Source of the DNA: Pelotomaculum terephthalicicum JT
Lineage (GTDB): Bacteria; Bacillota; Desulfotomaculia; Desulfotomaculales; Pelotomaculaceae
Assembly: GCF_022410535.1 (NCBI RefSeq)
Contig: NZ_JAKNBL010000001.1
Location: 124,001-188,000 of the forward strand
Direction: 5' to 3'
DNA: 64,000 bases
Part shown: in pieces, positions 8,398 through 16,398 of the stretch
Layout: each line of letters starts with the position of its first letter
Numbering within the stretch: position 1 is the first letter of the stretch
Translations under genes and position numbers: made by a program
Notes under the pieces: generated by a model
What the model saw: the letters and a program-made list of their open reading frames with translations, nothing else
Told to the model about the DNA's origin: nothing
Database searches by the model: none

Positions 8398-9306
8398 AAA
8401 GTCAAAAACTTTGCAAACTTCATCTTTATTGACGAAATCGGTAAAAGCGTCAATGGCGAATCCGGCCATATTCTGCCTGTGCCGGATCTGGTAAAGATAA
8501 CGATTAAAGTCAAAGTCATCTATTCGTACTTCCCTCACCCGTCCCAGTTCCAGCGATTCCCTGACCGCGTACTTTGATACGATACTGACTCCCAGACCTG
8601 CTTCAACCGCCGTAATTACAGCTCTTGAGCTTCCCAATTCAATCCCCTGGGGTATTTGTTCCAAAACTATGTTATGCTCAGCCAGCTTTTCTTCAATAGT
8701 CCGGCGGGTGCCCGACCCTTTTTCACGAAAAATCATCGTTTCACTCTTTAAATCTGAAACCTTAACAGCGCCTAAGTTTACCCAAGGATGTGCGGGCGGC
8801 ACAATTAATGAGAGCTCGTCCTGCAACCACGGGCGGCATTCAATATCTTGACTTTCCGCCAAAACGCCGGTGAAACCCAGATCTATCTCCCGCTCCCGGA
8901 CCCAACGCTCAACCTGCCCGCTTCCCGATACTTTGAGGGTAATTTGAATACCCGGATACTTTTTTTTAAAATCCCCAATAAGCAACGGAAGCAAGTACTC
9001 CCCCGGAATGGTGCCGGCGCCTACGATCAGGTGTCCAGTTTTCAGCCCTTTCAGATCGTCCATGCCAGCCTTGATTTTTTGATAATGCCGGAACATTTGC
9101 CTCGCTTCCTGGTACAGAAGCTGCCCGGCGTCCGTTAGAACCATTTTCTTGTCACCGCGCTTGAACAATATTACCTCAAGGTCCTCCTCAAGCGCTTTGA
9201 TTTGGAAGCTGACAGCCGGCTGACTCATGAACAACTGGCGGGCAGCTTTGGTAAAGCTCTGCAGTTCGGCTACCCACAGGAATGATTCCAATTGCTTAAA
9301 ATTCAC
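8383..9306 (-). CDS. LysR-family transcriptional regulator
   Basis: About 307 residues: an N-terminal winged HTH (FKQLESFLWVAELQSFTKAARQL, with the recognition helix region SQPAVSFQIKALEEDL) and a periplasmic-binding-protein-like effector domain from about residue 90 (GAGTIPGEYLLP, GSGTRRTIEE). The layout resembles the CysL/CbbR branch. GTG 9306 (after GGTGAT) is chosen; an ATG at 9333 is in frame but lacks a ribosome site. No effector can be named. It is separated by ~150 bp from ynbB-like and is not divergent to an obvious target. Confidence 0.88.
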   Translation of the reverse strand: MNFKQLESFLWVAELQSFTKAARQLFMSQPAVSFQIKALEEDLEVILFKRGDKKMVLTDAGQLLYQEARQMFRHYQKIKAGMDDLKGLKTGHLIVGAGTIPGEYLLPLLIGDFKKKYPGIQITLKVSGSGQVERWVREREIDLGFTGVLAESQDIECRPWLQDELSLIVPPAHPWVNLGAVKVSDLKSETMIFREKGSGTRRTIEEKLAEHNIVLEQIPQGIELGSSRAVITAVEAGLGVSIVSKYAVRESLELGRVREVRIDDFDFNRYLYQIRHRQNMAGFAIDAFTDFVNKDEVCKVFDFKKTP

Positions 9307-9453
9307 CGATTCATCACCGCCAATCGACAACATAAACGAAAATAATCATACATTCATTATAAAGTTTCGCTAGTAATTTTAAAAAACCTTCTTATTTATT
9401 TAAACTTTCTCAAAATTCCCTAAAATAGAACCACCCCCGATATCTACGCTTAT

Positions 9454-10701
9454 TCAACCCAGCTTGAGAACCTCCCTGGCGGCGCTCAGCACGGCCAGCC
9501 TGACGTATTCTTTGGAAAGTCCTCCCTGGAGGTAAACAGCATAAGGCGGCCGGATCGGGCCGTCCGCGCTCAATTCCAACGAGGCGCCTTGAATAAAAGT
9601 GCCTGCGGCCATTATCACCGGGTCCCCGTAGCCGGGCATCGCGTTCGGCTCCGGCCGGACGTGTGAATCCACCGGAGAAGCCCCCTGCAGGCCACGGCAA
9701 AAGGCCACCATTCGCTCCGGCGCGCCAAGGCCAATAGCTTGTACAATATCACTGCGCTCCTCGTTATATTCCGGCATGACCGCGAATCCCAGCCTGTCAA
9801 AAAACCTTGCGGCGAACACCATGCCTTTGAGCGCCTCCGCGACAATGTGCGGCGCCAGAAACAAACCCTGAAACAGCAAACGCTGGGATTCCTGAGACGG
9901 CCCGACTTCCGCCCCGATTCCCGGCGCGCTCCAACGGTTGGCGGCGGCATCTACATACTTTTGCCTTCCCACTATGTACCCTCCGGTGGGAGCTATACCC
10001 CCCCCGGGATTTTTAATCAGCGATCCGGCCACCAAATCGGCGCCCGCTTCCACCGGTTCCTCATTTTCTACAAATTCACCATAGCAGTTGTCGACAAAAA
10101 CAACCACGTCCGGTTTTTTTCGCTTGATGAAACCAATTAACTTTTTCATCTTACTGATTCCTAATGAGGGTCCCCACTGGTAGCCCCTGGAACGCTGAAG
10201 CATAACCATTTTTGTATTGTCTTTCATCGCCTTTTCGACGGCGGGGTAATTAATCCCGCCTCCAGGCAACAGCTCAACTTGTTTGTAGGTCACGCCAAAC
10301 TCCCGCAGCGAACCGCTCGACTCCCCCCTGACGCCAATCATCTCACCAAGCGTGTCATACGGCTCGCCCTGAACTGAAAGAAGTTCATCTCCCGGCCGCA
10401 AAGTACCGTAAAGACATGCGGCAATGGCATGAGTACCCGATACAAACTGCCCCCTGACCAACGCCGCCTCCGCCCGGAAAACAGCCGCGTAAACTTCTTC
10501 AAGCGCGGCCCTCCCCTGATCTCCATAGCCGTAGCCGGTTGATCCTTTCAAATGGAATTCGCCAATTCGCACCCGCCGGAATGCCTCCAGCACCTTGACA
10601 TGATTTTGTAACGCGATGTCTTCGATCAAGCGGTAAACCGGTTGCACTTCACAGTCCACCTCGGCGGACAACCTTTCCAGATCTTGGTTATTGCATGCCA
10701 C
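9454..10701 (-). CDS. YnbB-like PLP-dependent enzyme (aluminium-resistance / methionine gamma-lyase family)
   Basis: 415 residues of the fold-type I PLP family annotated as aluminium resistance protein or cystathionine/methionine gamma-lyase-like (B. subtilis YnbB). It has QFVSGTHAIA near 83, GEPYDTLGEMIG near 110, FVDNCYGEF near 205 and the probable Schiff-base lysine in SLIKNPGGGIAPTGGY near 228. The true substrate of this family is not settled. GTG 10701 lies directly after the spoVK stop, with a G-rich ribosome site; the in-frame ATG at 10731 would overlap spoVK. Its position after spoVK matches the Bacillus order spoVK-ynbA-ynbB, which is key evidence for the interrupted gene next door. 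Confidence 0.88.
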   Translation of the reverse strand: MACNNQDLERLSAEVDCEVQPVYRLIEDIALQNHVKVLEAFRRVRIGEFHLKGSTGYGYGDQGRAALEEVYAAVFRAEAALVRGQFVSGTHAIAACLYGTLRPGDELLSVQGEPYDTLGEMIGVRGESSGSLREFGVTYKQVELLPGGGINYPAVEKAMKDNTKMVMLQRSRGYQWGPSLGISKMKKLIGFIKRKKPDVVVFVDNCYGEFVENEEPVEAGADLVAGSLIKNPGGGIAPTGGYIVGRQKYVDAAANRWSAPGIGAEVGPSQESQRLLFQGLFLAPHIVAEALKGMVFAARFFDRLGFAVMPEYNEERSDIVQAIGLGAPERMVAFCRGLQGASPVDSHVRPEPNAMPGYGDPVIMAAGTFIQGASLELSADGPIRPPYAVYLQGGLSKEYVRLAVLSAAREVLKLG

Positions 10702-10702
10702 T

Positions 10703-11098
10703 TCAATTCCCCCCCAGGTCCTCTCTGACAATCGACATCAGGTCGACGCGGCTCAACTCGCAGTTTTTTTTCATCAGGCGAACAGCCTGACGGCGGATCG
10801 CCCTTTCAATCAGGTTTCTTACCATGCGGGCGTTGCCGCTGTGTTCGTGCAGTTTATGCTCCTTTTCAATAAAAAATCGCAATTCGTCCCTGGCCCCGCC
10901 GGACAGGACATACTGCCTTTGCTGCAGCATCAGGTCGGCGATGGCGAGCAGTTCCCGGTTGCTGTAGTCGGGAAAAGATATATGAATGGGAAAGCGCGAA
11001 CGCAGGCCGGGGTTTGTTTCCACAAACCAGTCCATTTCATCCTGATAGCCAGCCAGGATAAGAATCAGGCTGTCACGGTAGTCCTCCATGCTCTTGAC
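10703..11098 (-). CDS. spoVK: SpoVK-like AAA+ ATPase, C-terminal half (gene interrupted by element)
   Basis: This frame has no start of its own in context; host sequence begins at the TTGAC core (11094-11098) and reads VKSMEDYRDSLILILAGYQ. It contains the AAA+ sensor-1 region (LILAGY), the arginine-finger region NPGLRSRFP, sensor 2 and the C-terminal helical lid (SGNARMVRNLIERAI). Added to the N-terminal half at 38797-39353 it gives exactly 948 nt, a 315-residue protein close to B. subtilis SpoVK (322). SpoVK is a mother-cell ATPase needed for spore maturation. An ATG at 11089 could express a fragment, but this lacks the Walker motifs and would be inactive. The complementary half lies 27.7 kb away beside hfq. 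Confidence 0.93.
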   Translation of the reverse strand, partial: VKSMEDYRDSLILILAGYQDEMDWFVETNPGLRSRFPIHISFPDYSNRELLAIADLMLQQRQYVLSGGARDELRFFIEKEHKLHEHSGNARMVRNLIERAIRRQAVRLMKKNCELSRVDLMSIVREDLGGN

Positions 11099-12770
11099 TA
11101 TAATGCACTATACTATGTTGATTGTTTAAAGCCTTTTCTATTTTAATATCTGGCTTCCACTTCGCCACAATCTCTATCTGATTCTCTTTTAAAGTCACTT
11201 TACTTATAAACATACGAACAAAAGCTCTTTTTGTTTCGAACTCCATTTTCTCTGATTCCAGGATATCCCTATACTCATTTATAGAATCTTTTATCGCTTG
11301 CAGTTCATTATATTTAGTCTTGGCTGCCTGTAGTGATTGGTCAGCATAGAACACTTCTTCTTGTAAGTGTTGGATTTGTTCCTGAATTGGCCGGACCATA
11401 CTTTCAAGCCGTTCTTCAGATTTAATTAAGCCTTTTATGTAGAGGCTAAGGCATCTTCCTTCTTCTTCCCTTTTTTCCGAAATCGTTTTCTCCAGCCCCA
11501 TCTTCTTTTTGTTTAGTTCGTCGATTTTTTTAATATCCTGCTGCTGCTTTATAATATCGGCAATGATGGCATCGGGGTCGTTTAAGTGGCTTTCAAGAAA
11601 ACTCCAGACGTATTCGTCCACGACATCTTGTCTCCAGGACCGACCGTAACAAACATTCACCTTTTCACCCGTTCCTACCTTAAAAGATTTTCTGGTCTTC
11701 TGGCAGCAAGTATAATACCGGAGCTTTCTACCGCCCTTCAAGGTCGTAGGGGGCCCGGCAATGATAGCAGACCCACAACGGCCGCAGCGAGCGATCCCTT
11801 TTACGAGGTAATTATCCGATTGCCGGCCGCGGGCCCTCTTTTCCCGGCCTGTCATTTTCTCTTGCAGAGCTTGGTAAGTATCCTCATCTATGATTTTAGG
11901 AATAGAAATGCAAATCCATTCTTCTTTCGGTTTTGGAACTTGAATCTTTTTACCGTTTGTTTGTTTTACTTCGCTTCTGCCATAATAGAATTTACCCGTA
12001 TAACATTCACGGCGGAGTATTCTACTTACTACAGCTTGATGCCATTTGTCCCCACCCCCGGGAGCAGGCACACCTCTTGTAGCTAATTCCCTGGCAATGC
12101 CGGAACAGGTCATTTCCTTCCCATTATCACCGTTTAAATACCAATCAACCATCAGCAGGTATATTTCGCTCTCAGTAGGGTTTATCACAAGTGTGTCCAG
12201 CTCTTTGTCAAAAGTATAACCGTATAGCCTTCGGAGTCCCGGGATTTTTCCGTTTTTGGCCTTTGTCATGCGGCCACGCCTTGAATTTGCGAGAATCTTA
12301 GCCTTATTATATTGGGCGATAGAACCCTGCAAATTAAAGAAAAGCATCGATTCCGGGTTATTCGGATCTACTTCCGGAGTCTCCACAAATTCAATATCAC
12401 AACCAGACCCCCATATTCTGTCGGCAATCACATTTTGTAATTTAAGAAAGCGGCTCATCCGGTCCGGGTGAAGCATAATAATTTTTTTGCCTACCCCATT
12501 TTCAAGCAGAAAAAGAGCATGATTCATCCCAGGCCGGTCAGGGTTGTCACCCGACTCCCCAGGTTCTGTTATAACCATAACCCGGCCTTCATTATATCCA
12601 AATTTTTTCTTTGCTAACTCTACACAACGTTCCACTTGAGATTCTAGGGAGTAACCGTGTTTTGCCTGGTCAGCGGTGGAAACCCTGGCATATACAATAG
12701 CCTCGATCTTACCGATCAAGGCTAACAATTCATTACGTGTATAGTTTTTACCACCGATAACAGTCATCAT
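11073..12770 (-). CDS. Large serine recombinase of the element
   Basis: 565 residues. An N-terminal resolvase domain has the nucleophile in YARVSTADQ (about residues 32-40) and the catalytic arginine region DRMSRF. A recombinase domain follows (GIARELATRGVPAPGG, WHQAVVSRILRRECYTG), then a zinc ribbon (CGRCGSAII ... YYTC ... CYGRSW), and a long coiled coil (about 430-530) typical of large serine integrases. The last seven codons (EHGGLP and stop) lie on the host side of the core and are spoVK sequence in another frame, so the present C-terminus results from integration. In the circular form the frame would continue (see findings). It should catalyse attL x attR excision with a directionality factor. 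Confidence 0.95.
   Translation of the reverse strand: MMTVIGGKNYTRNELLALIGKIEAIVYARVSTADQAKHGYSLESQVERCVELAKKKFGYNEGRVMVITEPGESGDNPDRPGMNHALFLLENGVGKKIIMLHPDRMSRFLKLQNVIADRIWGSGCDIEFVETPEVDPNNPESMLFFNLQGSIAQYNKAKILANSRRGRMTKAKNGKIPGLRRLYGYTFDKELDTLVINPTESEIYLLMVDWYLNGDNGKEMTCSGIARELATRGVPAPGGGDKWHQAVVSRILRRECYTGKFYYGRSEVKQTNGKKIQVPKPKEEWICISIPKIIDEDTYQALQEKMTGREKRARGRQSDNYLVKGIARCGRCGSAIIAGPPTTLKGGRKLRYYTCCQKTRKSFKVGTGEKVNVCYGRSWRQDVVDEYVWSFLESHLNDPDAIIADIIKQQQDIKKIDELNKKKMGLEKTISEKREEEGRCLSLYIKGLIKSEERLESMVRPIQEQIQHLQEEVFYADQSLQAAKTKYNELQAIKDSINEYRDILESEKMEFETKRAFVRMFISKVTLKENQIEIVAKWKPDIKIEKALNNQHSIVHYSQEHGGLP
11076..11118. promoter_or_regulatory. Right attachment junction (spoVK C-half / recombinase end)
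   Basis: Host side: CCATGCTC (11086-11093) next to the core TTGAC (11094-11098). Element side: arm ATACTATGT at 11110-11118, the exact inverse of ACATAGTAT at 38774-38782 at the other end. Joined through the core, the two arms form a 48-bp attP centred on TT. Confidence 0.85.
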
Positions 12771-12783
12771 TTGTTATCTACCT

Positions 12784-13008
12784 CTATAATTCATTATTTA
12801 CATCGATTATATCATAGAGGCCGCTTTTGGAAAAAACCTGTTTTGGTTGTTTGCTCCTAAATTCCGGTTTGAGCAGTTTTTTTGTTATCAGGAGTCCCTC
12901 GAACAATGCCATTACCTCTGGGGAATGTAACAGCTCATCGAAAGTCGGCCCATTTTCATCGTAGACCACAACGACCTCAAATTGTTGGCTTTTTCTCCGG
13001 TTTGCCAT
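12784..13008 (-). CDS. Small protein upstream of the recombinase, unknown
   Basis: A 74-residue protein starting MANRRKSQ, with a basic N-terminus followed by a beta-strand-like VVVVYDENGP and an acidic middle (FDELLHSPEVMALFEGLL). GGGGGG lies 8 nt before the ATG and it ends 13 nt before the recombinase start, so the two are probably co-transcribed. Small genes in this position often accompany serine recombinases, but I do not recognise the family; a recombination accessory role is possible. Confidence 0.65.
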   Translation of the reverse strand: MANRRKSQQFEVVVVYDENGPTFDELLHSPEVMALFEGLLITKKLLKPEFRSKQPKQVFSKSGLYDIIDVNNEL

Positions 13009-13177
13009 TAGTCAATCCCCCCAATACAAATTATTAGAGAACAGGGTTGTCCTATTCTCGTTAGTTATTGAACATTGCTACATGAATAAAAAATCCCTGA
13101 GTTCCACCGGTTTTCGCAACCATTGATTTCAAATAAATACAATGATAAAATTAAAATAGAAAGGTGGAAATAACTGT

Positions 13178-13561
13178 ATGCGCTCCAAGACTGCTGAATG
13201 GCTTGACCAGTCTCAATATGATTTAGATACGGCAGAAAGCATGTATCGTGCCGGAAGATATATCTATTCTATTTTTATGTGCCACCTTGCCGTCGAAAAA
13301 GCATTGAAAGCATTGGTCGTTGAAAAAACAGGCAAAGCCCCGCCTAAAACACATAACCTTATCAACCTGATGAAAATTGGTGATTCCAAACTCACCGATG
13401 CTCAAGTCAGGTTCGTCACACGTTTGAGCCTGGCCGGGGTCGTTACCAGGTACCCTGAAGAACTCAAAAGAACCATAAATGATTATCCGGCTTCAGTTAC
13501 AGAAGCTTACCTGAAAAGTTCAAAGGATGTGGTCAAATGCCTAAAGCAACAAATAAAATAG
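13178..13561 (+). CDS. HEPN-domain protein of a HEPN/MNT toxin-antitoxin pair
   Basis: 127 residues, all helical, matching the HEPN family: WLDQSQYDLDTAESMYRAG at the N-terminus, CHLAVEKALKALVVEKTG (about 32-52) and PPKTHNLINL near 55. HEPN proteins of such pairs are usually RNases or translation inhibitors neutralised by the adjacent nucleotidyltransferase. AAAGGTGG precedes the ATG. The downstream MNT gene starts inside its 3' end, so the two are translationally coupled. Its strand is opposite to the recombinase. It probably stabilises the element. Confidence 0.85.
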   Translation: MRSKTAEWLDQSQYDLDTAESMYRAGRYIYSIFMCHLAVEKALKALVVEKTGKAPPKTHNLINLMKIGDSKLTDAQVRFVTRLSLAGVVTRYPEELKRTINDYPASVTEAYLKSSKDVVKCLKQQIK

Positions 13562-13872
13562 CCAATATTGTCAAATCGTACTTGTTAGTTCTTGAGAAAA
13601 AGGGAGTACCTCTCCAAAAAGCATATTTATTTGGCTCCCAGACTAAAGGTACAGCTAGACCCTATAGTGACATCGATCTCATTGTCGTTTCCCCTGTTTT
13701 CGCCGGAATGCCACAATGGAAAAGATGGGAGATACTTGGCGACGCCCTGGCAGAAGTAATGGAACCTATTGATGTTCGAGGTTATGCGCCGGATGAAATT
13801 AGCCAGGGGCAAAAAGATAAAGCCAGCTTCATTTATGAAGTGCTAACTGAGCCTGAAACTATCACGATATAA
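13537..13872 (+). CDS. MNT-type minimal nucleotidyltransferase (antitoxin partner)
   Basis: 111 residues with the nucleotidyltransferase signature GSQTKGTARPYSDIDL near residue 33: the GS...G loop and the D-x-D metal pair. Minimal nucleotidyltransferases of this kind pair with HEPN toxins and in studied cases inactivate them by adenylylation. The ATG lies 25 nt inside the HEPN gene. A hairpin terminator follows at 13878. Confidence 0.87.
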   Translation: MPKATNKIANIVKSYLLVLEKKGVPLQKAYLFGSQTKGTARPYSDIDLIVVSPVFAGMPQWKRWEILGDALAEVMEPIDVRGYAPDEISQGQKDKASFIYEVLTEPETITI

Positions 13873-13877
13873 TCATT

Positions 13878-13902
13878 ACACCAGCACTTAGGCTGGTGTT
13901 TT
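13878..13902 (+). terminator. Terminator after HEPN/MNT operon
   Basis: An 8-bp stem ACACCAGC/GCTGGTGT (13878-13899) followed by a short T run. A second hairpin AAAGGCCA.../...TGGCCTTTT at about 13956-13993 probably ends the oncoming radical SAM transcript. Confidence 0.8.
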
Positions 13903-14070
13903 CCGAACCACACCTGCTTTAGATTTTGGGTTGCGCATTAAATCTAAGCATTACAAAAGGCCACAATCCCCAAACTGGGTTTATGGCCTTTTACCTTCTA
14001 AAGTGTATTCTTTTATATTTTTGCCGCGCCTGCCGGGGCCCGGCTAGTAAAGCCTCAAGTATCCATTAAC

Positions 14071-16170
14071 TCAGCAATCCGCAGGTAAGTAGCGGCTGTC
14101 CAGCAATCCTTTGCCGGCCATGTCCTTTATATAAGATTTCATGAATTCAATTGGCCTTCCAAGCATTGATCCGCAATCAGCACTGATCCATCCATATGGA
14201 TTCTGGTCTTCTGAAAGGTATTCCAAATACGGCTCTTCAACCGCCAGGGCCAACAATCGCTGATCAACGCGAACTAACAGCTTGCTGTCCAAAAGAGTCC
14301 GGAGCGCGGCATCAACGTCCGAACTGCTGAACCCTTTACCCAGGAGCATCTCGCGCACCTGTGTCTCATCCTCTGCCCGGTCGCAGGCCAGATACAGCTC
14401 CCGTTGCGCGCCATCAAGGCGGAAAGAAGGGGCGACTGCAACCGGACGGTTGTCACGCACAATAACTTGCTCGTCGTCTACCTTCATGCTTAGCACCGGC
14501 TTGTTCTGACTAATGGATGCCACAGACCACTGAAAAACAGCCCTTTGCAGGTTCCGTAACCCGGAGCGGTCAAATAAGACAGCCATTAACGGGTCATTTT
14601 TAAACTCATCCTCAAACGTGTAGGAAAGGTCGTTAATCGCGCCTGGATTTAATGGATAAATAAGGGTTTGTAAAGGTATGGCAGTCAATTTCAGGGAATA
14701 GTCAGCCGCCCGGTCGAAGTAGTGACTGTTCCGCTGGTACTGGACATTGTGTATTGTACAGGGCGGATTCAAATGTGTCAGAAGGGGTACTAATTCAGCC
14801 ATCTCCTGGTACCAGCGATCCTGATCGCCCGGGAAGTCGTGCAAAATCCCCCAACTGACATTGATCCCAAACTGGCGGCACCATTTTAGCGTCTGGATGT
14901 TTTGCCAGGCGGCCACCCCCTTGTTCATCGCTTTCAGCGCCTCACTGTGCAGGCTTTCTATGCCCGGCTGGCACCAGGCGATACCGGCTTCGCGCATCAT
15001 TTTGAAGTGCTTTTTGGACAAATTCGAGCGAATTTCGTAGAACATCTTGTAGGGAGCACCGCGGCGGATAAGCTCGGGAATCAGATCGCGAAAGTATCTC
15101 ATATCCAGGATGTTGTCAAGAAACTCGAAATGCTCAACCCCGTAACGGCGGCTGAGCTCTTCCAGCTCGGCCAGAACCCCCGCGGCCGGGCGCGAACGGT
15201 AGGGAATGCGCGGCGTATTGAGTCCGCAAAATTTACACTTACCGTGCCAGCAGCCCCGGGAAGCCTGGATTGGCAGGCCTGGGCGGACAATTTTGCCCAT
15301 TGCGGGCAGGGATCTGAGCGTGTCAAAGTAATCTTGATAGACGGGGGTTATCTGACGTTCAAAGGAACCAGCCACGGCACGCGGGAGCCCCTCATCCCCG
15401 TTCTGCTTTGCTCCCGGGTAGCCGAACTGCCGGTGCGGGGGGGCAAATACACCCTCGGGCAAAGCTTCGGGAGGAATCCGGCGGCCGAATTCAAATATGC
15501 TTTTAGCAAGCGGCAATATGAGATCTTCGCCCTCTCCGGAGACTACAAAATCGACCCACGGGAAATGCTGGTGAGTCGCGCGTCCCATGACTGTTTCACA
15601 GTCCGCCCCTCCCATTATGGTGATAACATCCGGGTTAAGCTCACGTATCTTCCTGAGCAAGGCCAAGGATGGCACTCTCTGAAACAAGCTTGAGGTGCAG
15701 CCGACGATACGCGGAGACAGTTTGAGAATTTGCGCCGCCAGGCGGGTGGTAAACCTTTCCGCCTGCAGACGAATGAAACGCAGCTCGGCGCGGCACTCCT
15801 CCAGGCTCTGCTTGCGCAACCCGCCTATTCTGGCGTGGATTTCACCGACAAAATGATTTTCATCAGGCTGGAACTCCGGAAAAGCTGTGGCGGCAAATGA
15901 CCATTCGGCCAGCGGCAGGTGACTATCCCCCGGGTGGTTTCGCTCGTATAATGCCACCCCGAGTTCCTCGCAGAAGAGGAGGTTGGCGTAAATGCTCCTG
16001 GCCTCGATGCCCCCTTCCATCAGCACGGCCTGCAGCAACCCCAGGGCCAGTGAGGGCAGTTCCGGATCACAGTAGGGCATGCATACCAGGCAAACGTCCG
16101 CAGGCGCCAGGGGCAACCGAAAGTTTTCTCCGGCCAAATTGCCGGCAGGGCTGCTTACTCCGCAAGTCAA
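14071..16170 (-). CDS. RiPP maturation radical SAM protein with B12-like N-domain (rSAM_ocin_1 type)
   Basis: 699 residues. The N-terminal half (about 25-240) looks like a cobalamin-binding-type Rossmann region (LSPRIVGCTSS, TIMGGADCE, DFVVSGEGED). The radical SAM core begins near 320 with an atypical C-x4-C-x2-C motif (CWHGKCKFC), followed by EFLDNILDM and a QPGIESLH segment. A C-terminal region of ~150 residues is of unknown fold. This layout fits the 'bacteriocin maturation radical SAM protein 1' family found with Nif11/NHLP leader peptides. The exact modification is unknown. Start TTG at 16170 has GAGGAGG 8 nt away. It is divergent from the SPASM enzyme across a palindromic control region. 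Confidence 0.85.
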   Translation of the reverse strand: MTCGVSSPAGNLAGENFRLPLAPADVCLVCMPYCDPELPSLALGLLQAVLMEGGIEARSIYANLLFCEELGVALYERNHPGDSHLPLAEWSFAATAFPEFQPDENHFVGEIHARIGGLRKQSLEECRAELRFIRLQAERFTTRLAAQILKLSPRIVGCTSSLFQRVPSLALLRKIRELNPDVITIMGGADCETVMGRATHQHFPWVDFVVSGEGEDLILPLAKSIFEFGRRIPPEALPEGVFAPPHRQFGYPGAKQNGDEGLPRAVAGSFERQITPVYQDYFDTLRSLPAMGKIVRPGLPIQASRGCWHGKCKFCGLNTPRIPYRSRPAAGVLAELEELSRRYGVEHFEFLDNILDMRYFRDLIPELIRRGAPYKMFYEIRSNLSKKHFKMMREAGIAWCQPGIESLHSEALKAMNKGVAAWQNIQTLKWCRQFGINVSWGILHDFPGDQDRWYQEMAELVPLLTHLNPPCTIHNVQYQRNSHYFDRAADYSLKLTAIPLQTLIYPLNPGAINDLSYTFEDEFKNDPLMAVLFDRSGLRNLQRAVFQWSVASISQNKPVLSMKVDDEQVIVRDNRPVAVAPSFRLDGAQRELYLACDRAEDETQVREMLLGKGFSSSDVDAALRTLLDSKLLVRVDQRLLALAVEEPYLEYLSEDQNPYGWISADCGSMLGRPIEFMKSYIKDMAGKGLLDSRYLPADC

Positions 16171-16398
16171 ACTTTTTACCTCCTCATCAGCTCTCGTCCT
16201 TCAAACCATCTTCCGGCAGGAAAACATTATCACATTCCTGGCTATGAAGATTGCCTTTTGCTCGATGGTAAAATTCAATTTTACCATCGTTTCTTTAAGT
16301 TAATACGACAAATAAAAGAAAGCATTACACCCTTTCTGTAATGAACTTTATACTTAAACGTATAAAAAATATATAACCGAAAAAGAGAGGACGATATT
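16171..16398. promoter_or_regulatory. Divergent control region of the two radical SAM genes with 27-bp palindrome
   Basis: CGATGGTAAAATT-C-AATTTTACCATCG at 16263-16289 is a perfect inverted repeat with 13-bp arms around one base. A second inverted repeat CATTACA-n7-TGTAATG lies at 16323-16343, closer to the SPASM gene. Placed between divergent genes, both look like operator sites. The responsible regulator is unknown; the element's LuxR-type regulator is a candidate. Confidence 0.7.

Noticed and set aside
9739-10140. 133-codon plus-strand ORF opposite the YnbB-like gene, and similar long antisense ORFs (683-1240, 19428-20429, 24399-25241, 45218-46207)
   Set aside because: They are mirror frames of well-supported genes in GC-rich DNA, without ribosome sites or domain motifs.
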